Source: FEN-299 sp963727765
GTDB lineage: Bacteria; Acidobacteriota; Vicinamibacteria; Vicinamibacterales; Fen-181
Assembly (NCBI GenBank): GCA_963727765.1
Contig: CAVSGZ010000013.1
Location: 310,001 to 374,000 of the forward strand
Direction: 5' to 3'
DNA: 64,000 nt
Part shown: positions 16,024 through 24,517 of the stretch, piece by piece
Position numbering within the stretch: position 1 is the first letter of the stretch
Layout of the letters: every line of letters starts with the position of its first letter
Position numbers and translations under genes: made by a program
Notes under the pieces: model-generated
What the model was told of the DNA's origin: nothing
The model's input: only the letters and a program-made list of their open reading frames with translations
Database searches by the model: none

Positions 16024-18315
16024 ATGTTCCGAGCGGTTCTCCTCGCCTTCGTCGCGTTGACGCTCGTTCCCGGCACGGCTCGGGCCGGGGAAGCCGGGCT
16101 GTCGACGCTCGCGGGCGCTCCCTCCCGGATCGTCGGCCGCGTGGTTGACGCGAAGACGCGCGCCGGCATCGGCTCCGTGCCGGTGCGGCTGGACGGGGAC
16201 GCGGCCGAAACCACGACATTCCCTGATGGGACCTTCACCTTCGGCGATGTCAAGCCCGGACGCCACCAAATAGTGGCCTCGCTGCCCGGGTTCTCGCCGT
16301 CTTCGCCGGTCATCGTCTCCGTGCGCGCCGAGGCCGACACCGAGGTCGAAGTCGCGTACAGCCTCCAGGTGAGCACGGAGGTCCGCGGAACGGCCTCCGC
16401 GCCGCCGGCGAGTCCGCCGCTGCCTTCGCTGGGCACGGCCGAGCTGAGCGGCCAGCAGGTGGCGTCGGCCATCGCGGGCCTCGGCGACGTCGCCCGAGTG
16501 ATGCAGCTCCGGCCTGGCGTCGTACCGTCACAGGACAACCGGAACGACCTGATGGTCCGCGGCGGCGGCGCGTGGGAGACGGCGGTCCGCGTGGACGGCT
16601 TCGAGATGCCGACCGGGAGCCACTTCGCCTGGCCGGGCAGCGCGGGCGGCGGCATCAGCCTGATCCCGGCAGGGGCTCTGCAGAACGCGACGCTCGACAC
16701 CGGCGGCTTCTCGGTGGCCTTCGGCGAGCGCGCCTCGGCGGTGATGGACGTGGCAACAAGAACCGGGGCGAGCGATCCCCTCCGCGGGCGCGCCGACATC
16801 ACGGCCGGCGGCGTATTCGGCCTCGCCGAAGGCCGGATGCCCGCACCCGGCGGCCAGTCAGGTTCCTGGATGGCGGCGGCCCGGCGCAGCATCCTCGAAT
16901 TCGCGGTTTCCCGCGGTGACTCGCGCGCGGCTCCAAGTTACGTCGACCTGACGGGAAACATCGACGTCCCGCTGTCTCCGGTTCACCGGCTACACGTGCT
17001 GGGGTTCGGGTCGTCGGACGGCCTGGAAGTGCGGTGGACGATGTCGGCCTCCACGCTCACCGGCAGCGAGACGCTGGGCCTCGGCGGGGTGAGCCTCACG
17101 AGCACGTGGTCGGAGCGGACCGAGACCGCCGTCGCGGTGAGCTGGTCCTCGAACAGGACCTCCCTCAGCGAGGTGCAGCAGACGGCCACCAGCTACGCGA
17201 ATGCGTCGCTCGAACGGTTCGCGCGGGCACGCGGCGAGATTCGCCGGACGATCACGCCGCGCATCCGGGTGCTCGCGGGCGCTTCGCTCAAGCGGTCCGA
17301 CGTGGACTTCGACCTGCAGGACGGCGGCTACCGCAACGAGTGGAACATCCAGGTGCCGCCGGTCAGAACGTCCTGGCACGACACGATGACCGACACGGCG
17401 GCGTACGTCGAGGCGACCGGGTTGTTCGGGCCGGCCGACATCACCGTCGGGGCGCGAACGGACTACTCCGGCCGGACTTCCCGCTCCTATGTCAGCCCGA
17501 GGACGCATCTCCAGGTGCGGATCGGGCCGCGGTGGCGTGTCACGGGCGGCTGGGGCGAATACCGCCAGGACATCCCGGATGTGTGGCTTGGCTCGAACAT
17601 CGCCAATCGATCGCTCGATCCCGTCAAGTGCGTGATGCTGACCAGCGGCGTGGAAGGGGCGCCGTGGCCGGGGGCCTGGATCACCGCGGAGGGATTCCGC
17701 AAGCGCTACACCGGCTACCCGATCGATCCCAGCGTGCCGTCGCGGGTGCTGGTGAGCGCGGGCGCCGACTTCGAATCTCCGCTCGTGGGAGCCCTCGTGC
17801 CCTCGGGGCGCGTGAAAGCCAACGGCGTGGATACGTCATTCTCGCAGGACTTCCACGGCGCGCTCACGCTCTCGGCCGGCTACTGGTACTGGGACGTGCG
17901 GGAGTTCAACCTCGAGCAGCAGTGGATCCGCGCCGACTACGACATCCGCCACCAGGCGCGCGTGTGGCTCGTCTGGCACAAGCCGAAGCGGTGGTCGGCC
18001 TCGACGCTCTGGCGGTACGCATCGGGCCGGCCATACACGCCCTACGACGTGGCGGCATCCATTCGCGCCAATGCCGGCCGTTTCGATCACACGCAGACCA
18101 ACGCGGCTACCTATCCTGCCTACCACCGCCTCGACCTGCGCGTCGAACGCCTCTTCGCCTTCAGGCACGCGGTGATGACGCTGTTCGCCGAGGCCGACAA
18201 CGTCTACGCCCGCGACAATGTCTACATGTACGAGTGGTCGAAGACGCTGAACCGCGTCCAGCCGATCCTGCAGTGGGGGTTCACGCCGGTCGGCGGCGTC
18301 CGGATCGACTTCTGA
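16024..18315 (+). CDS. TonB-dependent receptor with carboxypeptidase-like regulatory domain
   Basis: The outer-membrane receptor has about 763 residues. A signal peptide (MFRAVLLAFVALTLVPG, cleavage after ARA) supports the ATG at 16024 rather than the GTG at 15964. A CarboxypepD_reg-like domain follows (SRIVGRVVDAKTRAGIGSVP), then a plug (LMVRGGGAWETAVRVDGFEM, SVAFGERASAVMDV) and a long barrel ending in GGVRIDF with the terminal phenylalanine expected for outer-membrane insertion. No clear TonB box is seen. This architecture is abundant in Acidobacteriota and Bacteroidota and imports glycans, peptides or metal chelates. No substrate-processing neighbour points to a ligand. The preceding 255-bp gap (15769-16023) has only a short CTCAGG-type heptamer repeat at 15770-15784. 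Confidence 0.88.
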   Translation: MFRAVLLAFVALTLVPGTARAGEAGLSTLAGAPSRIVGRVVDAKTRAGIGSVPVRLDGDAAETTTFPDGTFTFGDVKPGRHQIVASLPGFSPSSPVIVSVRAEADTEVEVAYSLQVSTEVRGTASAPPASPPLPSLGTAELSGQQVASAIAGLGDVARVMQLRPGVVPSQDNRNDLMVRGGGAWETAVRVDGFEMPTGSHFAWPGSAGGGISLIPAGALQNATLDTGGFSVAFGERASAVMDVATRTGASDPLRGRADITAGGVFGLAEGRMPAPGGQSGSWMAAARRSILEFAVSRGDSRAAPSYVDLTGNIDVPLSPVHRLHVLGFGSSDGLEVRWTMSASTLTGSETLGLGGVSLTSTWSERTETAVAVSWSSNRTSLSEVQQTATSYANASLERFARARGEIRRTITPRIRVLAGASLKRSDVDFDLQDGGYRNEWNIQVPPVRTSWHDTMTDTAAYVEATGLFGPADITVGARTDYSGRTSRSYVSPRTHLQVRIGPRWRVTGGWGEYRQDIPDVWLGSNIANRSLDPVKCVMLTSGVEGAPWPGAWITAEGFRKRYTGYPIDPSVPSRVLVSAGADFESPLVGALVPSGRVKANGVDTSFSQDFHGALTLSAGYWYWDVREFNLEQQWIRADYDIRHQARVWLVWHKPKRWSASTLWRYASGRPYTPYDVAASIRANAGRFDHTQTNAATYPAYHRLDLRVERLFAFRHAVMTLFAEADNVYARDNVYMYEWSKTLNRVQPILQWGFTPVGGVRIDF

Positions 18316-18380
18316 CGCTCCGTCGTCTGCTCCCATTGCCGCGCCCGCGAGGACGACCCGCCGCGCGCGGCCCGAGAGGG

Positions 18381-19949
18381 CTACCGGATGATGTTCATTT
18401 CATGAACCCAGTAGTTGGGGTTCTGGGGAGCGGTGGACGACTCGGCCCCGATGAACTCACTTCCGGAATTCACGCGGAAGTAGTAGTTGCTGCCCATCGG
18501 CACCTCGAAATGTTCGCCCGTTTCGGGGTCCTGCAGAAGGACCAGGCCGCGCCTGACCCGGGTCTGCTGGTCGAACATCCGGTCCTCGGCCGCAGACTTG
18601 TTCCTGAAGGTCTGGTCGATGATGCCCATGATCTCGTTGTGCGTCTGCGAGACGATCTGGGACACCTGGCCGATGAGCTGCATTTGCCGCTGGAACCAGT
18701 AGGGATCGTCCTGCCAGCCCTCGACCATCTTCCGCATGACGGCCTGGGCCAGCGGGTCCGACGGGGCATCAGCGAGGCACACCCACAACCGATCGACCCA
18801 CCAATTTCCCCCATCGGGCGACCCGGGAGATTGTGTGAACCTGGTCTGAACGAGAGCATACCCTTTGCGGAGACCCATCTGCGTCTGGGCGTCGAACGTC
18901 ATGGACGCCGTATCCACGCGGGACATGATTCCGGCCTGCCGGTCCCTCATCATGACGGCCTGCGACAGGACTGGATGGTCCTGGACCTGGATGTTGCTCA
19001 CCGACCCGACACGCTGCGGGAAGTACCAGGAAGTCAGGAAGTAGGCCGACGGGAGATAGCGCATGACCTGCATCTTGAGCAGGCCGTTGGGGCTGTACCA
19101 CTGTCCCTCGGGAGCGCCCGCCATCATCAGCATCTGCGTGGGAGTCACAAACGGGGGAATGACCGCGTCGCCGATCCGGATCCAGATCTTCTTGTCCGGA
19201 CTCGACACCTGGACTTCCGGTCTCGTGTCGTTGACGGCGTATCTTCTCAGGCCGCCGTCGACGGTCCACCCTTGCGGCACCGGGACGGTGAACGCTCCCT
19301 CAACCGGGTCGCGCCACGAGACCATGGCGGGCAGTGCGGCCTGTCCTCCCTGTGAAGCGCCCGCGTAGAAGAAGTTGCCGAGGATCTGCTTGAGGATCGG
19401 CTCCGCCCTGGCCCACGTGTCGGTGGACGCGGCGATGACGTAGAGCACACCCTGTGTCCCCTGCCTGAAACACATGGCGACGCCCTGGAACGGAACGGTC
19501 CTCGGCGTGTAGGCGACGGTGGCGACGGCGACATCGGGATCCCCGCCGCTCGAGATCTTCCTGGCGCTCGTGACCTGGACCCCGGGGAATAATTGAGGGG
19601 CGATCTGTCCCAGCCCCTTGACGACGCCCAACGACTGGCCTTCGATCTTCGCGATCGGCTGGACGTAGAGGAAGGCCAACGCGCCGCCGTTTCGGCCGCT
19701 CTGGTCGTGGGCGATGAACGCGCCGTCGGCCTGTTCGACCACGTTCCATCCGGCCGGATGGAGAACGATCAGCCCTCTGGCGCCTCGGAAGACCTTCCAT
19801 CCCGTCGGCAGCGGCCGCGACACAGTCGGCGCCGCTGCCTGCTGATGCTGGCGGAGATCGGCCGCGTGTCCCGTGTGGGAGATGAGACAAAGGGAAACCA
19901 GGACGAGGAGTCCGCCGGTCGCTCTCCGAGTTCTCGTGGCGCTGACCAT
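18381..19949 (-). CDS. Large periplasmic protein of unknown function
   Basis: The ATG at 19949 has AAGGAGAG at the right distance, giving 522 residues. A signal peptide (GGLLVLVSLCLISHTGHAA) is followed by two repeats of a beta-rich module that open with similar phrases: LPTGWKVFRGARGLIVLHPAGW (about residues 48-70) and EGAFTVPVPQGWTVDGG (about 215-235). These resemble PsbP/DcrB-like folds, though I cannot name the family. The C-terminus is helical (HNEIMGIIDQTFRNKSAAEDR), then ends in a module with DPETGEHFEVPMGSNYYFRV. It is convergent with the TonB receptor and lies 59 bp after the lipoprotein gene on the same strand. Confidence 0.75.
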   Translation of the reverse strand: MVSATRTRRATGGLLVLVSLCLISHTGHAADLRQHQQAAAPTVSRPLPTGWKVFRGARGLIVLHPAGWNVVEQADGAFIAHDQSGRNGGALAFLYVQPIAKIEGQSLGVVKGLGQIAPQLFPGVQVTSARKISSGGDPDVAVATVAYTPRTVPFQGVAMCFRQGTQGVLYVIAASTDTWARAEPILKQILGNFFYAGASQGGQAALPAMVSWRDPVEGAFTVPVPQGWTVDGGLRRYAVNDTRPEVQVSSPDKKIWIRIGDAVIPPFVTPTQMLMMAGAPEGQWYSPNGLLKMQVMRYLPSAYFLTSWYFPQRVGSVSNIQVQDHPVLSQAVMMRDRQAGIMSRVDTASMTFDAQTQMGLRKGYALVQTRFTQSPGSPDGGNWWVDRLWVCLADAPSDPLAQAVMRKMVEGWQDDPYWFQRQMQLIGQVSQIVSQTHNEIMGIIDQTFRNKSAAEDRMFDQQTRVRRGLVLLQDPETGEHFEVPMGSNYYFRVNSGSEFIGAESSTAPQNPNYWVHEMNIIR

Positions 19950-20008
19950 ATGGCCTCTCCTTCGGTCCGCGCCGAACTGCGTCGGCCGCAGGCGGCGGGA
20001 CGCACTCT

Positions 20009-20786
20009 CTACTGGCGTGGCGGCTCCGCCAGCCGGTCCTTCCCCCGTTTGGCCACCCACCAGATGAGGATGGCCAGCACCGCGAATGCCGCGCCCATGC
20101 TGCCGATGAACAGCCAGAGGGTGTGGTAGAGGATGGAGGTGGGCTCCATCCGCGCCTCCATGTCGAGCGGCTCGCCCGCCAGGCGATCGGTCAGCGCCTG
20201 GTCCCAGGCCAGGATATTGCCGCGGAGCAGGTTGTTCTCGCCCGCGTTGTGGTAGGCGATCTTGCTCGGCAGGTGCAGCCTGAACCCGACCAGTTCCCTC
20301 CCCGTCCAGCCTACGTTGCCCACGGCCTTGCCGGCCGACTTGCCCAGGCCCTCGCGGAAGCGGAAGAGGCCGTCCATCCGGTCGAAGCGGATGGTGGCCC
20401 ACGAGAACATCGGGTTCGCGCCGAGCTTCCGGACGTCGGACACCTCGAGGCGAAGATGCGCGAAGCGGCGTCCGTGCTGCCGCGAGTTGCTGACGCGGAC
20501 GACGTGGACGTTCGGGGACTCGTAGAGGGAGGCAATCCGGTCGCGGTCGAAGCGCGCGGCCGGCGAGAGATCGAGAATCGACGCCGCGCAACGCGGCCAG
20601 CGCTGCGAGGGATGCATTGACATAAAGGGTCGCCGACCCGTCGAGCGACAGGTAGATGTCCTCGTCGTACTGGTCCTGCTTGAAGAACTCCGGCGTGCGG
20701 CAGCCGGCCGCCAGAGAGGCGGCGATGATGGCCGCCAGCAGGCACCCGGTCGCGCGCCGGCGGCGCGGCGCTCCCACGTTCAGCAT
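20009..20786 (-). CDS. Lipoprotein with C-terminal membrane anchor, frameshift near 20576
   Basis: The N-terminal piece has a lipobox (IIAASLAAGC, Cys about 27) and the sequence DIYLSLDGSATLYVNASLAAL. The second frame continues with LDLSPAARFDRDRIASLY, NVHVVRVSNSRQHGRRFAHL, MFSWATIRFDRMDGLFRF and a closing transmembrane helix (LWLFIGSMGAAFAVLAILIW) with a basic tail. The junction reads GTC-GAT-T-CTC-GAT, and one extra T breaks an otherwise smooth GVD-LDLSP. The span is one base over a multiple of three. The family is not recognised. It is divergent from polA and heads a unit with the large periplasmic protein downstream. Confidence 0.72.
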
Positions 20787-20795
20787 GACGGCCAA

Positions 20796-20804
20796 TGATA
20801 ATAT
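20796..20804 (+). promoter_or_regulatory. Candidate extended -10 promoter for polA
   Basis: TGATAATAT matches an extended -10 (TG-N-TAATAT), placed so that transcription would begin about 30 bp before the polA ATG. No matching -35 is seen. The AT-rich block stands out from the GC-rich background and may also serve the divergent lipoprotein gene. Confidence 0.4.
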
Positions 20805-20841
20805 ATCGAGTGAACCCGCCACGCCTCGATCGGCCTCGCCC

Positions 20842-23553
20842 ATGACGACCGAACGCCGGAACGCCTCACTACCCGTTTTGTTCCTCATCGACGGCAACTC
20901 GCAGGTCTACCGCGCCTATCACGCCATTCGCGGCCTGACGGGCCCGGACGGCCGGTCAACAGGTGCCGTCTACGGCTTCGTCGCGATGCTCCGCAAGCTC
21001 ATGACGGATCAGCGCCCGGATCTCATCGCGTGCGCGTTCGATCTGGCCGGGCCGACGTTCAGATCCGAGATGGCGGCCGACTACAAGGCCAACCGCGCGC
21101 CGATGCCCGACGACCTGGTGGCGCAGATCCCCTACGTGCACCGCGCGTGCGAGGCGCTGGGCGTCCCGATTCTCTCCTGCGAGGGATTCGAGGCCGACGA
21201 CGTGATCGGGACCGTGGCCGAACGGGCCGTGCGCGAGGGCTACCAGGTCGCCATCGTCACCGGCGACAAGGACATGTTCCAGCTTGTGGGCGACGGCGTA
21301 CGCGTCTTCAACCCGCGCGACGACGGGACCTGGTACGACGCCGAGGGCGTGAAGGAGAAGTTCGGCGTGCCGCCCGGGCTCGTGGTGGACGTTCTCGCGC
21401 TGATGGGCGACGCGGTCGACAACATCAAGGGGGTGCCGGGCGTCGGGGAGAAGGGCGCGCGCGACCTCATCGCGACGTTCGGATCGCTCGACGCCCTGCT
21501 CGCGCGGGCCGGAGAGGTCGAGCAGAAGAGGTACCGCGAGTCGCTCCTCGCCAACGCGGATCTCGCCCGGCAGAGCCGCGAGCTGGCGCGCATCCGGTGC
21601 GATGCGCCGGTGAGGTTCGACGTCGCCTCGTTCCGCTACAAGGGGCCCAACCAGCCGGCCTGCTTCGAGCTGTTCGGCGAGCTGGGATTCCGGTCGCTGC
21701 TCAACGAGTTCGCGCCGACGGCCGACACGGTCAGCAAGGACTACGCGATCGTTGACAGCCTGGACGGCGTGAGCGCGCTCGCCGCCGAACTCCGGGCGGC
21801 CGGCCGGTTTGCCCTCCGGACGCTCACGACGGCCAATCCGGCCGTTCGCGCCGACCTGGTGGGCCTCGCGGTGTCGATCGGCCATCGCGCGGCGCGGTAC
21901 ATCCCGCTCGGGCACCACGCGCTCGACGCGGGGCCGCAGCCCGATCGACGGGCCGCACTCGAGGCGCTCCGCCCCGTCCTCGAGGACCCGGACGTCGCCA
22001 AGGTCGGGCACGACCTCAAGCTCGACGTCATCGCGCTCGCCCGACACGGCGTCACGCTGCGAGGGACGGCGTTCGACACGATGCTGGCCAGCTACCTGCT
22101 CGACGCGACCCGCTCGGCGCACCCGCTCGAGGAGTGCGCGCTCGAGCATCTCCAGTACCGCGCGATTGCCGAGGAGGACGTGCGGGGGCGCGGCGCCAAG
22201 GCGCTCGGCATGGACGAACTGCCGCCGGCGGCGGTGCTCGATTTCGCGGGAGAGCGCGCGGACCTCGCCTGGCAGCTCGCAGCCCGGCTGGCGCCCGAGC
22301 TCGAGACCAATGGCCTCGATCCGGTCTACCGTGAGCTGGAGCTGCCGCTCATCCCCGTGCTCGCCGCAATCGAGCGCGTGGGGATCAAGGTGGACGCTGT
22401 CGTGCTCGGCGGGCTGTCCGAGCGGCTGGAGCGGGAACTCGGCGGGCTCAGCGCGAGGATTTTCGACCTGGCCGGCAGCCGATTCAACATCAACTCCCCC
22501 GCGCAGCTCTCCGAGGTCCTCTTCGAGAGGCTCAAGCTGCCGGCGGGCAGGCGGACCGGCAAGACGAAGACGGCCTCCACGGCGGTGGAGGTGCTCGAAG
22601 AGCTGGCCGCGATCCACGAGCTGCCGCGCCTTGTGCTCGAGTGGCGCAGCCTGCAGAAACTCAAGGGCACCTACATCGACGCGCTGCCGCAGCTGATCAA
22701 CCCGGAGACCGGCCGCGTCCACACCTGCTTCAACCAGGCCGTGGCGGCGACGGGGCGGCTGAGCAGCAGTGACCCGAACCTGCAGAACATCCCGATCCGC
22801 ACCGGACTGGGCCGCGAGATCCGCGCGGCGTTCGTCGCCGAGCCCGGCTTCACGTTCGTGTCGGCCGACTACTCGCAAATCGAGCTGCGGGTGCTGGCGC
22901 ACCTCTCGGGCGACCAGGCGCTCGTCGACGCGTTCCGACGCGGCGAGGATATCCACGAGCAGACGGCGCGGCGCGTCTTCGGCGAGGCCAGCGGCCTCGA
23001 CCCGCACGAACTGCGACGCCGGGCCAAGATCATCAACTACGCGCTGCTCTACGGGAAGACGGCGTTCACGCTCGCCAAGGACATCGGCGTGTCGCAGCAG
23101 GCGGCGCAGGCGTTCATCGACGCCTACTTCAACGGCTTCCCGGGCGTGCGGCAGTTCATCGACGGCCTGCTCGAGGACGCGCGCCGCACCGGCGTCGTCA
23201 AGACAATGACCGGGCGGCGACGGCTGGTTCCGGAGATCACGAGCCACAACGGGCAGGTGCGTGCGGCGGCCGAACGCGTGGCCGTCAACCTCCCCATTCA
23301 GGGCACCGCCGCCGACATCCTCAAACGCGCCATGATCGACGTGCAGCAGGCGCTCGAGCGCCGGCGGGCGAACGGGGGGCGGGCACGGATGATCCTGACC
23401 GTCCACGACGAACTGGTGTTCGAGGTGCCGACCGACGAGGTGGACGAGGTCCTGCCTCTCGTGAGGACGGGGATGGAGGGGGCGCTGCCGCTGTCGGTGC
23501 CGCTGACGGTCGATATCGGCGTGGGCGCCAACTGGATGGACGCCAAGCCGTAG
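20842..23553 (+). CDS. polA: DNA polymerase I
   Basis: The 903-residue family A polymerase has an N-terminal 5'-3' nuclease (FLIDGNSQVYRAYHAI, EADDVIGT, TGDKDMFQL, DNIKGVPGVGEKGA), a 3'-5' exonuclease-like middle and a polymerase domain. The polymerase shows motif A SADYSQIELRVLAHL, an O-helix RRRAKIINYALLYGKTAF and motif C LTVHDELVFEV. The middle domain has FALRTLT where the Asp-x-Glu metal motif should be and lacks the third aspartate, so proofreading is probably lost, as in Taq. The O-helix has Tyr at the position that is Phe in E. coli (Phe762). The ATG at 20842 is followed directly by the nuclease domain. It serves replication (Okazaki fragment processing) and repair. Confidence 0.96.
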   Translation: MTTERRNASLPVLFLIDGNSQVYRAYHAIRGLTGPDGRSTGAVYGFVAMLRKLMTDQRPDLIACAFDLAGPTFRSEMAADYKANRAPMPDDLVAQIPYVHRACEALGVPILSCEGFEADDVIGTVAERAVREGYQVAIVTGDKDMFQLVGDGVRVFNPRDDGTWYDAEGVKEKFGVPPGLVVDVLALMGDAVDNIKGVPGVGEKGARDLIATFGSLDALLARAGEVEQKRYRESLLANADLARQSRELARIRCDAPVRFDVASFRYKGPNQPACFELFGELGFRSLLNEFAPTADTVSKDYAIVDSLDGVSALAAELRAAGRFALRTLTTANPAVRADLVGLAVSIGHRAARYIPLGHHALDAGPQPDRRAALEALRPVLEDPDVAKVGHDLKLDVIALARHGVTLRGTAFDTMLASYLLDATRSAHPLEECALEHLQYRAIAEEDVRGRGAKALGMDELPPAAVLDFAGERADLAWQLAARLAPELETNGLDPVYRELELPLIPVLAAIERVGIKVDAVVLGGLSERLERELGGLSARIFDLAGSRFNINSPAQLSEVLFERLKLPAGRRTGKTKTASTAVEVLEELAAIHELPRLVLEWRSLQKLKGTYIDALPQLINPETGRVHTCFNQAVAATGRLSSSDPNLQNIPIRTGLGREIRAAFVAEPGFTFVSADYSQIELRVLAHLSGDQALVDAFRRGEDIHEQTARRVFGEASGLDPHELRRRAKIINYALLYGKTAFTLAKDIGVSQQAAQAFIDAYFNGFPGVRQFIDGLLEDARRTGVVKTMTGRRRLVPEITSHNGQVRAAAERVAVNLPIQGTAADILKRAMIDVQQALERRRANGGRARMILTVHDELVFEVPTDEVDEVLPLVRTGMEGALPLSVPLTVDIGVGANWMDAKP

Positions 23554-23583
23554 GGAAGGCTCACGGCTCTCGGGGCCTTGGGC

Positions 23584-23614
23584 CGCCTGAGCCTTGAGCC
23601 TTGAGTCCTGAGCC
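23584..23614. repeat. Seven-base periodic array (GCCTTGA-type)
   Basis: The units CGCCTGA, GCCTTGA, GCCTTGA and GTCCTGA run in tandem in the convergent gap between polA and the secreted repeat-type protein. They are preceded by partly complementary GGCTCAC/GGCTCTC units (about 23558-23571), which would allow a hairpin. Confidence 0.6.
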
Positions 23615-23646
23615 GCCGTCGGCCGCCCGAGGCACGAGGGCGGCGT

Positions 23647-24498
23647 CTATCTATTCGGCCAGTCCTTCTTGACCGCCTCCCACGAGGCCCGCAGGACGGC
23701 GGCCACCCGCTCCCGTTCGGCATCACCCGACGCCATCTGGCGGACGCGCTCGGGGAGAATGGCTTGCAGCACGAGTTGGTCGATGTCGGCGCGCAAGGCG
23801 CGACCCTGATCGTCGGCCAGTGGGGCACGCACCCAGGCTGCGACAGCCGCATCCCAGGCCTTGGTCAAATCACCTAAAAACCTGTAAGATGCCGCCAGCC
23901 AGTAGGCTGCGGCCGATGACCCAGGGTTTCGCCCCAGGGCGATGACCGCCTGGTCACGGACGGTTTCGTAGAGATGCTCCCGGTTGCCGGCGGCCCCGGA
24001 CTGCGCCTGGCGGTCGAGCGAGGTCGCCCACCAGTCGAACACCCGGTCGAACGTCTGCAGTCCAAGCTCTTCGCCCCGCTCGAGGACGCCCTCGAACAGC
24101 CTGGCGGCCGGCCCGAACTGGTCGTCCAGGTAGAGCGCCTCGCCGAGACCCACCAGGTAGTCGGTCCGGTCGCGGCCGGTCAGGCGCGCCGGCTTCACGT
24201 CGGTGAGCGCCTGCCGGGCGGAGTCCAGGTTGGCGCGGTCGGTGGTCTTCCTGAACAGCTCGAGGTAGGACCGGGCGATCAGGAGGTTGGCGGCGTCGGC
24301 CACCGGGGTCGTCCGCAGGTGTGCGGCGGCTTCGATAGCCTGCTCGTAACGGCCCTGATTGTAGAGCTGGCGGGCCGGGTCGAGGCCCTGCGGCGGGGGC
24401 GCGGCGAACGCTCCCGAGACCGCTAGAATGGCGGCCAGAGAGAAGCACACGCTAACCCTTTGCAGAGCATGGACTTGTGTGTGTTGACAGCCCGGCAT
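23647..24498 (-). CDS. Secreted tetratricopeptide-like protein
   Basis: About 283 residues with a signal sequence (VCFSLAAILAVSGAFA) followed by helical-hairpin repeats: ARQLYNQGRYEQAIEAAAHL, ADAANLLIARSYLELF, DYLVGLGEALYLDDQFGPAARLFEGVLERG and SSAAAYWLAASYRFLGDLTKAWDAAVAAW. This is the TPR/Sel1-type pattern used for protein-protein contacts in the periplasm. The start is uncertain. The ATG at 24498 overlaps the divergent pcnB promoter, and a later GTG would leave only the signal peptide core. Role unknown. It is convergent with polA. Confidence 0.72.
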   Translation of the reverse strand: MPGCQHTQVHALQRVSVCFSLAAILAVSGAFAAPPPQGLDPARQLYNQGRYEQAIEAAAHLRTTPVADAANLLIARSYLELFRKTTDRANLDSARQALTDVKPARLTGRDRTDYLVGLGEALYLDDQFGPAARLFEGVLERGEELGLQTFDRVFDWWATSLDRQAQSGAAGNREHLYETVRDQAVIALGRNPGSSAAAYWLAASYRFLGDLTKAWDAAVAAWVRAPLADDQGRALRADIDQLVLQAILPERVRQMASGDAERERVAAVLRASWEAVKKDWPNR

Positions 24499-24499
24499 T

Positions 24500-24508
24500 T
24501 GATATAAT
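24500..24508 (+). promoter_or_regulatory. Extended -10 promoter for pcnB (near-leaderless)
   Basis: TGATATAAT is a perfect extended -10 (TG-N-TATAAT). It ends nine bases before the pcnB ATG, so the transcript would have a leader of only a few bases. A TTGACA at 24484-24489 is only 13 bp away from TATAAT and is probably not its -35. Confidence 0.6.
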
Positions 24509-24517
24509 CCTCTCGCC

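Noticed and set aside
24484..24508. TTGACA plus TATAAT as a standard promoter before pcnB
   Set aside because: The spacer is only 13 bp, too short for a sigma-70 promoter; the extended -10 alone is reported.
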